NCBI GenBank assembly: GCA_916610825.1
Contig: OU744448.1
Coordinates: 31,824,160 to 31,888,159, forward strand
Direction of reading: 5' to 3'
From: Haliclystus octoradiatus
Taxonomy: Eukaryota > Cnidaria > Staurozoa > Stauromedusae > Haliclystidae
DNA length: 64,000 nt
A model generated the notes under the pieces. The model did not search any database. It was not told the DNA's origin and was given only the letters and a program-made list of their open reading frames with translations. The position numbers and the translations under genes were made by a program. Of this stretch, positions 53,507-64,000 are shown one piece after another; the first letter of the stretch is position 1, and the number at the start of each line of letters is the position of its first letter.

Positions 53507-53860
53507 CAATACAATACGTACAATACCGGTAATTTCAACATACAACAAAATCATCCGCAACAAAATCAATACCACTTACAACAACAAATGAGACCTATCC
53601 ACGCAAATCACAACCAGCAAAATCAACAAATAGGCACTAACATGTCAGTAGGCCCTGGCATGCCATCTGCATACTCGCAGCCCCCCAAAAATCCCCCTCC
53701 GTTACTTGGGCCATATCAAAATCATAATACAAGAGAAATGATGCCACCGTATGGAGGTATTAACCTACCCCGCTATAACAACTTTGCACCCCCCCCTAAT
53801 GACCATGCCTTTCAATCAGCAATATTATATACCAATGAGCACACAAAAACAATGGAATGA
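53507..53860 (+). pseudogene. LINE 2 ORF1, C-terminal remnant
   Basis: An open frame without its own proper start enters from the (CAT)n tract. It encodes a Gln/Asn/Pro-rich segment (QQNHPQQNQYHLQQQMRPI, PGMPSAYSQPPKNPPPL) like the C-terminal tail of LINE 1 ORF1 and the LINE 3 equivalent. It ends at a TGA (53858-53860) that overlaps the middle-ORF ATG as ATGA. The SGNH and N-terminal parts are missing by 5' truncation. Confidence 0.75.
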
Positions 53861-54180
53861 CACGCTCTTTTACCCACAAAATCAAATGCATAGATGTTAT
53901 TAACTACACCATGGCACTACCAATGAAAATATTGAAAAGAATGGAGTACTATTGCGTCAAAGCAGATAAGTACTGTACTAATACACTACTAATTATATTA
54001 CATAAATCAATAGCAGCCTATTATAGTCTACATTTTATTATCGATTTTAGCACTAACATTCCAATTGAATACAATTTCTACTTAGCATATATATATGTAG
54101 CAATAATTAAATGTTGCCACAGAAAATGCACTCTTTTCAATATGGAATCCCACATTTTTTTTAATCCCAAACCAATATGA
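53857..54180 (+). CDS. LINE 2 middle ORF (possible third cistron)
   Basis: 107 codons that link the two main ORFs with 4-nt ATGA overlaps at both ends: ATG at 53857 over the ORF1 stop, and TGA at 54178-54180 over the ORF2 ATG at 54177. The frame is -1 relative to ORF1, as in LINE 1 and LINE 3. The product has hydrophobic stretches (TLLIILHKSIAAYYSLHFII; FYLAYIYVAII) and several cysteines, with no recognised domain and no obvious sequence match to the LINE 1 frame. The precise double overlap is hard to explain by chance. Confidence 0.55.
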   Translation: MTRSFTHKIKCIDVINYTMALPMKILKRMEYYCVKADKYCTNTLLIILHKSIAAYYSLHFIIDFSTNIPIEYNFYLAYIYVAIIKCCHRKCTLFNMESHIFFNPKPI

Positions 54181-57100
54181 TTACAAAATCAAAAAATCTT
54201 AACATTACATTTTGGAATGTCAACGGATTAGGATCCAAGTTTGAGAACCCTGATTTTTTAAATATTTTTCAAAATGAAATAATTTTCCTTTGTGAAACAT
54301 GGTTGAATAATAACAAAACATATGATATTCCACTTAAAAACCAATATACTGCTAATTTCAAAAATAGATCTAAAAAATCCAAAAATAATCTTCGAAATTC
54401 AGGAGGAATAATAACTTTAATTAAACATGATATCAAGTGTGGTATCACTGAAATACAATCAGAGTCAGATGACATTGTCTGGCTTAAACTTAATAAAACA
54501 TTCTTTGCATTTGAAAAGGATTTATATATAGGTTTTTTGTACATCAGCCCCCACGTTTCATCTGTGGACGCTATTCATAAGTCCCATGTTTTTGATATTC
54601 TCCAACGTGAACTTATAAACATCCCATGCGATTGTGACGTGGTTCTTGGGGGTGACTTTAACGCGCGAATAGGCAACGCCCAAGATTTTATCGAAAATGA
54701 CGAAGATATTTTTTTCGATTTACCATCATCATACGAGCTAGATTTTGATATTGTTTCTAGAAAATCACGAGACGACACTCGGAATGAATATTGCAGACAT
54801 TTGATTGATATATGTACAAGTAACCAGCTGAGAATTCTAAATGGTAGACTGAAAGGAGATGAAAATGGAGAAATGACCTTTTGTAACGCTAAAGGATCGA
54901 GCGTGGTAGATTTTGTACTGGCATCTGAAAAATTATATCTGAATGACCAGCATATCCTCAAATCACTTTCTGTTGACCAAGAAGGTTTAATCTATTCTGA
55001 TCATTGTGCACTGCATCTCAGTTTAACTTTTGACAGTATCATACCAAAGAATACAGTTAATCCTGATATCTTTACTAATACCAGGCCGTCTCGCTATATT
55101 TGGTCGCATGATAGAGTATCAGAGTATAGTGCAAAATTTGACCAACTAAAAGTTAGACAGACCCTTCAAGAACTTGAATCGAATATTATCGAAAACGAAG
55201 ACGACCTCAATAACTTCATAACTACTATAACTGATACATTAACTTTCTCGTGTGATGGCATTTTCAGGCTAAAATCATTCAGCAAACAGATTTCCAAAAG
55301 GCAACCCAAAGCAAATTGGTATACAAAAACATGTTCAGGAATAAAATCCCATCTAAACAACATTATTCGGTTATTAAAAGTCAATCCAAGCAACCCTTAC
55401 CTACGCGGACGTCTCTTCAAAACGCGTAAAGCTTACAAAACCGAGATAAAAAAATCGAAGCAAACTTACAAGGCAACAGTTTTAAATGAAATTAATAATG
55501 CTATGTATACCAACAGAAGTAGATTTTGGGAACTTATAAATAATAATCTGAAAAGACAATCGTCAAATGAAAAAATGCCAAACCCTGAAGATTTACTTCT
55601 GCATTTTAAAAAATTACACGAAGATACTCTAACCGTCGATGATTCAACTAGCGAAGCATCAATGCCATTACGAGTACCATCATCACCAAGCCTTCTCGAT
55701 TTTCACGACAGTTCAAATTTAAATCTACCCATAACGGAAGATGAAATTCTGACGTCTTTAAAACTTTTGAAAATTCGAAAATCTCCAGGAACTGATGGTG
55801 TCCTATCAGAGATGATTCATTGTACGATTGATAAATTTCTAAAAATATACAAAAAACTTTTCAACAACATTTTACAATGCGGTATTTTCCCTCTGGCTTG
55901 GAAAGAATCTATGATCTTACCAATTCACAAATCTGGTGACTTACTCAACCCTTCTAATTATAGAGGAATAAGCTTAACAAGTATCCTTGGTAAACTTTTC
56001 TGTATCGTTCTTAACGAAAGACTAAACAATTTTTTGGAAACAAACAAATTAATTCACCCAACCCAAGGAGGTTTCCAAAAAAATCGCCGAACAACCGACC
56101 ATTTATTCTGCTTAAAAACAATCGTTGCAAAATATACAAAAAACCATCAAAAGCTATATGCCTGCTTCATTGACCTAAAAAAAGCGTTTGATTCTGTTTG
56201 ACAAAAGAGGCTCCTACAAAAACTAGAGCAACTCAATATCACTGGCAAGTTTTATGACATGATCAAAAGTTTGTACTCTGACAATTCTGCATTCATTATC
56301 CATAACAAAAGGCTAACCAAAGCAATCACACCAAACATTGGAGTAAGGCAAGGTTGCATACTTAGCCCAAATCTCTTTAATATCTTTGTAAATGACCTTG
56401 CCAAAACCATCACATGTAATTCCTCTGATCCTATTATCTTGCTAGATCAACCATTAAACTGTCTGATGTTTGCAGACGACATTGTTCTTTTTTCCTCCAC
56501 CCCACAAGGGCTTCAAAACTGTATTAATATAACTTCCCAATATTGCTCCAAATGGAAACTAAATGTCAACCACGACAAGTCAAAATGTATCGTGTTTTCC
56601 AAATTACAACCATCGGGACCTTCGCACAATTTTTATATAGACGGGAAACAACTTACTTACACTGATAGTTATAAATATCTTGGATTCACATTCCATAGAT
56701 CATGCAAGCAGATTTTTGGTATAAAAGAGTTATGTAAAAAAGGTGAAAAGGCCTGGAACATGAGCAGGCGCTCGTTGAAGGGATCCCCCACAAACTACGT
56801 TGCTATCCATCATACGCTATATAATACCGTTGTTAAACCAATTCTCCTCTATGCTTCCGACATTTGGGGAGACACTATAACTAGTGAAGAGAACAACATA
56901 CTGGAAGCACTGCAAAGAGAAATCATGCGCCAAATGCTGAGCGTAAAGGGAAATACGAACACCCTAGCAGTAAGAGGAGATCTAGGCATTGCACCACTGC
57001 AGATAGACATTAAAGTCACTGTATTGAAGTACTTGCTACGACTGATCAACTCCGATCGAAGCACGATTATATATAAATCCTTTTCTGAGCAAATGCTCGA

Positions 57101-57722
57101 TAACTCGCCAACATCTTGGCTAGGAAAAGCTAAATCCTTTCTGTCAGAAGTCAACATAGACCTTTCATTATTACTATCCAAAGATACTGCTAATAAATGG
57201 AGTAAAAAAAAATTAATCAATACAATCAAAGAAGAGCTAATTGATAAATATTCTGAAAAATTTAAAAACTTAATCACTAACAGCCTAAACAGATCCAATC
57301 AATTAAATTTTTATGCAAATATTTATGAAAATTTTGAATTTCAAAGTTACCTACTAATACCAAATGCCTCCGCTAGGCGTGCAATAACTAAACTACGAAC
57401 TAGTGCACATAAACTCGGGGTTCAGACTGGTAGATACTTTGACATTCCATACCCAGAACGAACATGTAAATTTTGTGATGAAAACTATATTGACAATGAA
57501 GTGCACCTTCTGTTTCAATGCATTGATAATACCGATCTACGCGATCAATTTTTCAAAATAGCTGAAGAAGTATATACAAACTTCAGACAGATTGACACCA
57601 AAGAACAGTTAAAGGTTTTGTTTACCAAAGCATCATCCCAAATCACAAGAAGACTTGGGATATTTATCTCGAAGTCATTAAAAAAGCGACTTTCTGAAAG
57701 TCAAGTTGATGATATTATCTAG
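54177..57722 (+). pseudogene. LINE 2 ORF2 with a single nonsense codon
   Basis: A full-length endonuclease-RT frame of about 1,181 codons interrupted by one TGA at 56199-56201, directly after motif A (DLKKAFDSV). LINE 1 has Trp (DTVWHP) at this place, so the change is likely TGG to TGA. The rest stays in frame: FWNVNGLGSK, CETW, GGDFNARIG and SDHC in the endonuclease; SPGTDGVLSEM, GVRQGCILSPNLFN and FADDIVLFS in the RT; and CKFCDENYIDNEVHLLFQC at the C-terminus. Apart from this stop and the ORF1 truncation the copy looks young. Confidence 0.88.
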
Positions 57723-57837
57723 CCTGTAGTCATGTAAATAATTTAATTGAATATGTATAGATAAGACTACATCTTACAAACCTGTCACACATCCTGTATT
57801 TATTTTGGATATATTGACAATAAATGAAACAAACAAA

Positions 57838-57852
57838 CATCATCATCATCAT
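57838..57852. repeat. (CAT)5 tail of LINE 2 / junction with the truncated LINE 1 copy
   Basis: Five CAT units, then CAACTTCATCATC before the truncated LINE 1 sequence starts at about 57866. Confidence 0.9.
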
Positions 57853-57865
57853 CAACTTCATCATC

Positions 57866-58587
57866 ACAAAATCAACTTTGAGCAAACTAATCTAAACTCT
57901 AACACTCCAGGCCAATCGAACCAATTGAAATTCTACAAAACAATCAAACATAAATTTGAATTTGAAAATTATTTGCTACTTCCACACAAAAAGTCTAGGA
58001 TAGCAATAACTCAGATCAGAATCAGTGCTCATAAGCTCGGAGTACAGACCGGACGATATTCTAACATTCCCTACGAGGACCGACTATGTCCCCATTGCGA
58101 TAGTGACAGTATCGACGATGAGATACATCTACTCTTTAACTGTAATATAAATAGTACCTTGAGGGTAGCGTTTTTTAATAAAATAGAAATGTTGCATAAC
58201 AACTTTCAGGTATTCTCGGATACAGAGAAATTGGAACTGCTCTTTTCCCAAACAGAGTTACAAACAAAGAAACTGTTGGGAAGATTTCTTTACGAATCTT
58301 TGCAGAAACGCTATAATAATTTGCAATAGTGAATAATAGAATGACCCATGTTTTGATAATTTTATAACTATATAGTGAATCAATATTATCTTAATATGTT
58401 GTTATTTAGAAGCAAACTGGATAAATAGGTTCTTATAACAACTATGCTAAATAAAAAATAAATAAAAATATATATATATATACAAATATCGAATAACAAC
58501 ATAATAATATCAAATAATACTTACCACACACCTGTATCTATGTAAACTGGTATATTGGTATTAAATCAAAACAAACAAACAAACAAA

Positions 58588-58635
<48 letters not shown>
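57866..58635 (+). mobile_element. 5'-truncated LINE 1 copy (3' end only)
   Basis: Matches LINE 1 from 52743 to its tail with about ten differences in 720 bp. It starts at ACAAAATCAACTTTGAGC inside ORF2, only a few bases after a (CAT)n tract, and keeps the C-terminal CCHC motif (CPHCDSDSIDDEIHLLFNC). It ends at the ORF2 stop (58329), the 3' UTR and (CAT)16. A typical truncated target-primed product, and the best evidence for recent LINE 1 activity. Confidence 0.93.
58588..58635. repeat. (CAT)16 tail / junction with LINE 3
   Basis: Sixteen uninterrupted CAT units. The LINE 3 5' region starts at the next base. Confidence 0.97.
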
Positions 58636-58636
<1 letters not shown>

Positions 58637-58746
58637 TAATGAAACGGTTCATATTTGAAATAAAACCGTTATTATATCACCCAGAATTTATACTGTATTC
58701 ATCAAATTATGGAATGAAACAGTATTAATATGAAGCATTACGTATA

Positions 58747-60776
58747 ATGGTTACAACCAGCAATAGTTTTGAAATTCTTAATTTGTTGGAAGACAAAGAT
58801 GGCGGGGAAACAGTATTTACAAGTGCCCTTCAACCTGTATTTGAAGAATGAACGATTGTTTGGTTTCAAATTTATTACAAAAGATATCGCCAGATGGATA
58901 TTAGCTTCTGTTAGGTATCTACAAAGTATTAATTTAACAAACCATGTGAAAGATAATAAATCGGATAAACGAAAAATAATAAACTTTAAGCCTGGAAGAA
59001 GCAAACAGCTTACACTGACATATTTTATATTGACAGGAACAATAATAGTAAATGGTAAGGACCTCGAAAAATTTTCTGAAGAGTATTATAATGAAATTTC
59101 AAAATTAATCAATACAAGCACAAATCAAGAACTCGAAAGTGAAAAGACAGACATTGAAAAAAGACAGATGGTTCAAAAATTAAAAAAAATTCAGACACGC
59201 AGCAAGCAGAAGAATCCGATTACTCAACAGAAACATCGGAGACATCAGACGATTTCGAAGAAAGCGGAGATGACTTAAGCCAATCTGTAGATACAACACC
59301 TCTCAGGCCGAGCATTCTTCTTACTGCAAGAAAACAGAAAACTACGCGAATTCTGGCAACGCCTTCACCAATGCATTAAATTTGCCTTTCACCAATGCAT
59401 TAAATTTGCCATTCACAATGCCAGCCTCAATCGCTACAGACAAACGAAACAAAGCTTTGGGATGCAATTGATGTTTTAAACACGAAAGTCGATCACCTAG
59501 AAAATGAAAACAAGGTTTTAAGGGAACATTTGAAGGAAATAATAGAGCTAAAAAAACATACACAATCACATATCAACGAAAATAATCTCACAAACCGCAA
59601 AGAAACCAGACCTATTTCAGCACAACGAAATAAAACAACATCGGATCATTCACAAACTGTTGTCATAACGACACGTCAAAAACTGCTTATTATTAGTGAC
59701 TCTCATCTCAGGCATATTGACTCAAGGAGAATAGGTAAGTCGGGTAAAGCTGACGAAATAGTATGCCAGGGTAAGCCGACACACGAATTTGCATCAGAAA
59801 TAGAGAGAATTCACTCAACAACAACAAAATCATTTGAAAATATAATTTTACACGTAGGATCGAATGACATCCACGAAAAGCCTTTGTCCATGAGTATATC
59901 TGACATTGAAAAAATTGTAAATAAAATCAGAACACTGTTTGCATCCACAGAATTATACGTTTCTTCTGTTTTACCTAAAACAAATGACGGTAAGATTATT
60001 CAAACTATTATAGAATTAAACAAAGCCATCGAGACCTACTGCACGACAAATAATATCAAGTTCATTAATCACAGTAAAACTTTCATTTCCAGTAAAAGCG
60101 GTAAAAAAGTTATAAACTCAAGTCTGTTTCTGAGAGATTTAATTTATACTAATGAACATGGCACAAAACTTTTGGCAAGAAATATATGATCAAAGCTATA
60201 CATCAGGATAATAGCTCAAAAGAGGTAAATGCTGAGCTTACTACAAATACACAACCGAACGATACTAATAATATAGCATCAATTACAGCAGCAGAACGCA
60301 GAAAAGATCCATAAATAGCGCAGGAAATCGATAATCACCGTGCCATTCCGGTTTAGCTAAATGAAAGCGAGCTACCACTTTTACATAGAGAAGGTTCACC
60401 GTTTCAAGTTAATTCTAATAATAATGATCATCAACAGACAGAACAACGATTCCATGATTTACCAGCACCGCAGTATCGTAGACATCATAATCCATATGTA
60501 CAATTTACAAATCTAAACCACCCTCAACACTGGCAGAGACAAATGGGTGCACCCAGCTGCCATCATATGTCTGGTTATCCAATTGCAAACTTTTCTATTC
60601 CATCTGGTTTTCATAACTTTCACTCTCATCCAATCGACAACAATATTAATTATTACAATCACGCACCATTTAAATACCAAGGTAATTGGCCTGCGAACAC
60701 ATCAGTACCACATCTCAGGCATCCTACTAATATGCCCGTCATCACCATCTCGTATGACCAACGCTTGTATCAATGA
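58747..60776 (+). pseudogene. LINE 3 ORF1, broken
   Basis: Start ATG at 58747 (MVTTSNSFEILNLL). The frame shifts within about 35 codons to 58769-59278, which holds the N-terminal domain (LTYFILTGTIIVNGKDL). A later open part (59530-60189) has a coiled-coil-like start and the SGNH-like domain: IISDSHLRHI, LHVGSNDIHEK (a more canonical GSND than LINE 1) and YTNEHGTKLLARN. The C-terminal His/Asn/Pro-rich part ends at the TGA at 60774-60776. A short 18-bp-period duplication (CACCAATGCATTAAATTTGC) occurs near 59366-59410. Confidence 0.8.
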
Positions 60777-60958
60777 TGGTTGAATTATCGCTAGTTATAT
60801 TATTAACCGAGAGAAGTAATGAGAAGACAACAAAAGAATTATATGCCGCTAAGTTTAGTATAGTTATATCTTTGTTTATTATAGTGATGCATTGCCCTTC
60901 TTTCTATTCTTCCTTACATACAGTGATTGACAACTATACTTACAATGACATCTTCTAA
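60773..60958 (+). CDS. LINE 3 middle ORF (possible third cistron)
   Basis: 61 codons with an ATGA overlap at the ORF1 stop (ATG at 60773, TGA at 60774-60776), -1 relative to ORF1. Its TAA at 60956-60958 overlaps the ORF2 ATG at 60945 by 14 nt, the same overlap as in LINE 1. It contains a membrane-like stretch (FSIVISLFIIVMH). It is still open although both flanking ORFs have decayed, but its short length makes that weak evidence. Confidence 0.48.
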   Translation: MMVELSLVILLTERSNEKTTKELYAAKFSIVISLFIIVMHCPSFYSSLHTVIDNYTYNDIF

Positions 60959-63900
60959 AAATGAATTAAATATTTCCTTTTGGAATGTAAATGGTATGAA
61001 ACGAAAAACAGATAATCCAGATTTTCTAATAGAACTCAAAGGAGATATTATTTGTCTTAGTGAAAACTGGTTTGATGATAATTCACCTAATTTTAATATA
61101 AAAGGTTATAGTATATTAACTAAATTTAGAAAATGCTCAAACTTAAATGCTACCAGAAATTCTGGTGGATTGATAACGTTGATCGATGAAACAATTAAAA
61201 GGGGAATAACTGAAATTCCTTTATTTTCAGAAAATATAATGTGGCTAAAATTGAGCAACGCATTTTTTGGATTAAATAGGGATATTTTTGTAGCTTCTCT
61301 CTATATTAGTCCTGAATCTTCACATGTAGACAATAGACATAAAATTCAAGTGTTTGAAGATCTTCAAAATGACATTCTGAAATTCCCTTCAACTTGCAGC
61401 ATACTGGTTGGTGGTGATTTCAATGCGCGCGTTGGTCAAATGCTAGATTTCATTTTGGATGATGCTGACGATGAAGTGTTTCACAACATGCCTCCGTCAT
61501 ATGAGCCCGACTCTCATTTATAAACTCGGACGACCCAGGATAAAATTATTAACAACTACGGTAAAATCCTTATTACTTTTTGTTTGACTAATCAGTTACG
61601 TATATTGAACGGTAGAACACCTGGAGATGACAAAGGAAAACTATCTTTTTGCGTTCCACATAGTTCAAGTTTGGTAGATTTTGTCTTGACATCTGAAAAC
61701 TTTCTTCTAGAGACGCAAGAGTCACTTATTTTTTTCGAAATAAAAGAGGAAGGGTTAATTTTTTCCGACCATTGTATTGTAAATATTTCATTGCCAGTTA
61801 TGTCGTTTGAAACGGGCATACATCAGTCTTCATCAATTTCGAATGTCCGACCATCTCGTTTTCTCTGGTCTAAAAATCATGCTCATGATTTTCGACTTGA
61901 CTTCAATGCCAAACTGATAGATAAACTTTGCTCAACAACTATCCAGTCGGAGACAGACATAAATGAATCTGTCTTAGCACTGAGTAAGGTGTTTCACCTC
62001 TCTGAGAAAGCAACACTCAAATGCAAATCTTATTCAAAGAAATCTTTCGCACGAAATTTCAAAAGTTCGTGGTATACAAATTCCTGTTCTTCGATAAAAT
62101 CGCAGTTGAATAATGTTATACGTCTTTTAAAAAACTCGCCTTCCAATCCTTATCTGCTGGTCGTTTATTCACTTTGAAAAAGGAATATAAAAAACAAATT
62201 AGAAATTCAAAAATGACACAGCGTATTTCAACTTTACAAGAGTTAAATCAAAATCTGTCTAAAGACAGAAGTAAATTTTGGCGATTTCTGAAAGCAGCGA
62301 ATGGGGAAAATACAATTAATACTACACTGCCAGATCCCGATAATTTACTGCAACATTTTAAAAAACTGCATGAATCGACTACACTAGAACAGCAAAATCG
62401 CGATATTTCTATGTCAAATGTCCTCCATAATCACACATCGGAACAAAACTCAGAACACAGCCAAAACCAATTAATCACAGAAAAGGAAATTAAAATCGCT
62501 ATTTCATTACTGAAATCAAACAAAACTCCAGGAAAAGATGGAATACTAGCAGAAATGATTAAAGTTACATCAAATATCTGTCTACCGCTTTATGTTAAAC
62601 TCCTATAATACAATTTTTCAGTCAGGCTATTTCCCATTGGAGTGAAAGGAGTCTCTCATTCTTCCACTATACAAATATGGTGACAAACTAAATGCATCAA
62701 ATTATCGTGGCATTAGTTTAACAAGCATCTTAGGAAAACTGTTCTGTTTAATATTAAATAAACGCTTGACTTTTCATTTGAAATCAACCAAAACAATTGT
62801 AAATTTGCAAGCAGGTTTCCAAGAAGGAAGAAGAACCACAGACCACCTCTTTTGTTTGAAAACCATTTTGTCAAAGTACACTAAGTGCAATCAACCACTA
62901 TTTACATGTTTTATCGACCTAAGAAAAGCATTCGATACCGTTTCGCATTGCTTAAACTCAAGCGATTAAACCTAGCCGGCAATTTTTATAACATTATCAA
63001 TAGTTTATATTCAAATAATAAGGCACAAATTATTTACAACAATTTTACAACAACATCTATTTTTCCAAATGTCGGTGTTCGACAATGATGTGTACTTAGT
63101 ACAACGCTGTTTAACATTTTCATCAATGATATAGCCCAAGATATGTCTTGTCCATCAACTGCACCGATTACTTTGTTAGATCAGAAACTAAATTGCTTAT
63201 TATTCGCCGACGATATAGTGCTATTCTCTACCAGCAAGGAAGGCTTGCAAAACTGCCTTAACATCACTGAGAAATATTGTAATAAATGGCAGCTACAAAT
63301 TAATATGGAAAATTCAAAAGTAATGATTTTTCAAAAAGTTAAGCAGGGTAATATTGTTTACCCCGTTTTTTTACGTTGGAAGCAATCTTTTGACTGAGAC
63401 TGTTTCATACAAATACCTGGGCTTCAATTCCACTTGTAAGCAAGCAAATGGTAATAAGATCTATGTGTAAAGGTTTAAAAAGCATGGTGTTTGACATCGC
63501 GTGTAATGAGAAAATCACCAACCAGTCATGTTCGAATATTCAAAACTATATATCAAACAATGATAAAGCCCATTGTACTTTATGGAAGTGATGTCTGTGG
63601 TGATTCTATTAGAGACAAAGAAAGCAACCAATTAGATGCCTTTCAAAAAAAGTAATGCGTTATAATATGCTAAATGTACCAAAGAATGTTACCCTGACTG
63701 CGATACGCGGTGACTTTGCATTATTACCATTAATTATCGATGTTAAAGTTAAAATAATTAAATACTGTATTCATTTGTTAAACTCTGATCAAAATTTACT
63801 AGTATAAAGATTTTGGAGAACAAGTCTCAGATACTTTTCCCCTTACATGGCTTGAAAATGTCACAAACATTTTGAGAGAATTTGGAGTTGACTTTACACT

Positions 63901-64000
63901 CCTTTGCAATAAGGATTTATCAACCTTGACTTCCCAAAACTTATTTATAAAAGCAGTAGAGCAAGATTTGACGTATGAATTTATTCAACTATTTGAAAAT
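60945..64000 (+). pseudogene. LINE 3 ORF2, broken and partial
   Basis: Starts MTSSKNELNISFWNVNGM. Endonuclease motifs SENW, GGDFNARVG and SDHC are readable, with a stop near 61521 and frame changes near 62177, 62605 and 62960. RT parts include TPGKDGILAEM, YRGISLTSILGKLF, DLRKAFDTV and FADDIVLFS. A stop (TGA in GVRQ*) replaces the Gly of GVRQG near 63086. It reaches the window edge before the C-terminal domain. Confidence 0.85.

Larger units (their letters stand above)
53506..57852 (+). mobile_element. LINE 2: related family, truncated in ORF1
   Basis: Starts directly after the (CAT)15 of LINE 1, inside the Gln/Pro-rich C-terminal part of an ORF1. It carries the middle frame and a long ORF2 with a single stop, and ends CAATAAATGAAACAAACAAA followed by (CAT)5. 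Proteins are clearly related to LINE 1 but well diverged, so it is a separate family. The shared AAACAAACAAACAT terminus suggests a common 3'-end recognition mode. Confidence 0.9.
58636..64000 (+). mobile_element. LINE 3: related family, decayed, runs off the window
   Basis: Begins directly after (CAT)16 with a 5' UTR of about 110 bp, so its 5' end appears complete. ORF1, middle frame and ORF2 follow in the same order as LINE 1, but both long ORFs carry several frameshifts and stops. The window ends within ORF2, before the CCHC region. The truncated minus-strand copy at 40470-41421 belongs to this family and supplies the missing C-terminus. Confidence 0.88.

Noticed and set aside
57805..57865. 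His-rich N-terminus of a 174-codon frame
   Set aside because: It translates the LINE 2 tail and (CAT)n. The LINE 1 part begins at about 57866.

Overview
The window is AT-rich, intron-containing invertebrate DNA. Coding exons are short and bounded by GT-AG introns, and the space between them is filled with mobile elements of many classes. Secreted fibrinogen-related proteins, tRNA-derived SINEs, a Penelope-like element, a P element, Helitron-like units and several LINE lineages point to an aquatic metazoan. A tunicate or cnidarian is plausible, but the sequence alone does not settle it.

Host genes. Three related minus-strand loci form a family of secreted proteins. Gene A (2943-6723) encodes a signal peptide, a PAN/apple-like segment, a TSP1-like segment and a fibrinogen-related domain (FReD); its last FReD exon is not in the window. 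A decayed copy lies at 17116-18262. Gene B (41929-47116) has three FReD exons; its upstream exons lie beyond the window, behind a LINE pile. The FReD exons of A and B have identical lengths (102 and 258 bp). Gene C (24005-29406, plus strand) is an unrecognised two-exon secreted protein with a 4.6-kb intron.

Mobile elements, left to right: a foldback element (2175); a SINE with 11-bp target duplications (7033); a Helitron-like fragment (7756); a Penelope-like relic (8225-10690); a P element with 30-bp inverted termini and an 8-bp target duplication but a broken transposase (10792-14694); decayed LINE pieces (14.8, 17.4, 26.5, 26.8 and 43.4 kb); a lone THAP exon (18443); a 290-bp MITE (20595); a 370-bp AAT microsatellite (27318); a second SINE (30418); and two head-to-tail 3-kb units with Helitron-like ends (34388-40451).

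The right quarter (47.1-64 kb) is the most striking part. Four LINE copies of three related families sit head to tail in one orientation, each separated from the next by a (CAT)n tract. A fifth copy on the other strand (40470-41421) also has (CAT)n at its 5' edge. This looks like a LINE lineage that targets (CAT)n microsatellites. Copy 1 is complete: ORF1 has a SGNH-hydrolase-like domain and ORF2 has endonuclease, reverse transcriptase and a CCHC motif. It has a nearly identical truncated copy 4 kb downstream, so it moved recently. In all three families a short third frame spans the gap between ORF1 and ORF2, starts at the ORF1 stop in the -1 frame and overlaps the ORF2 start. This suggests a three-ORF layout with coupled translation.
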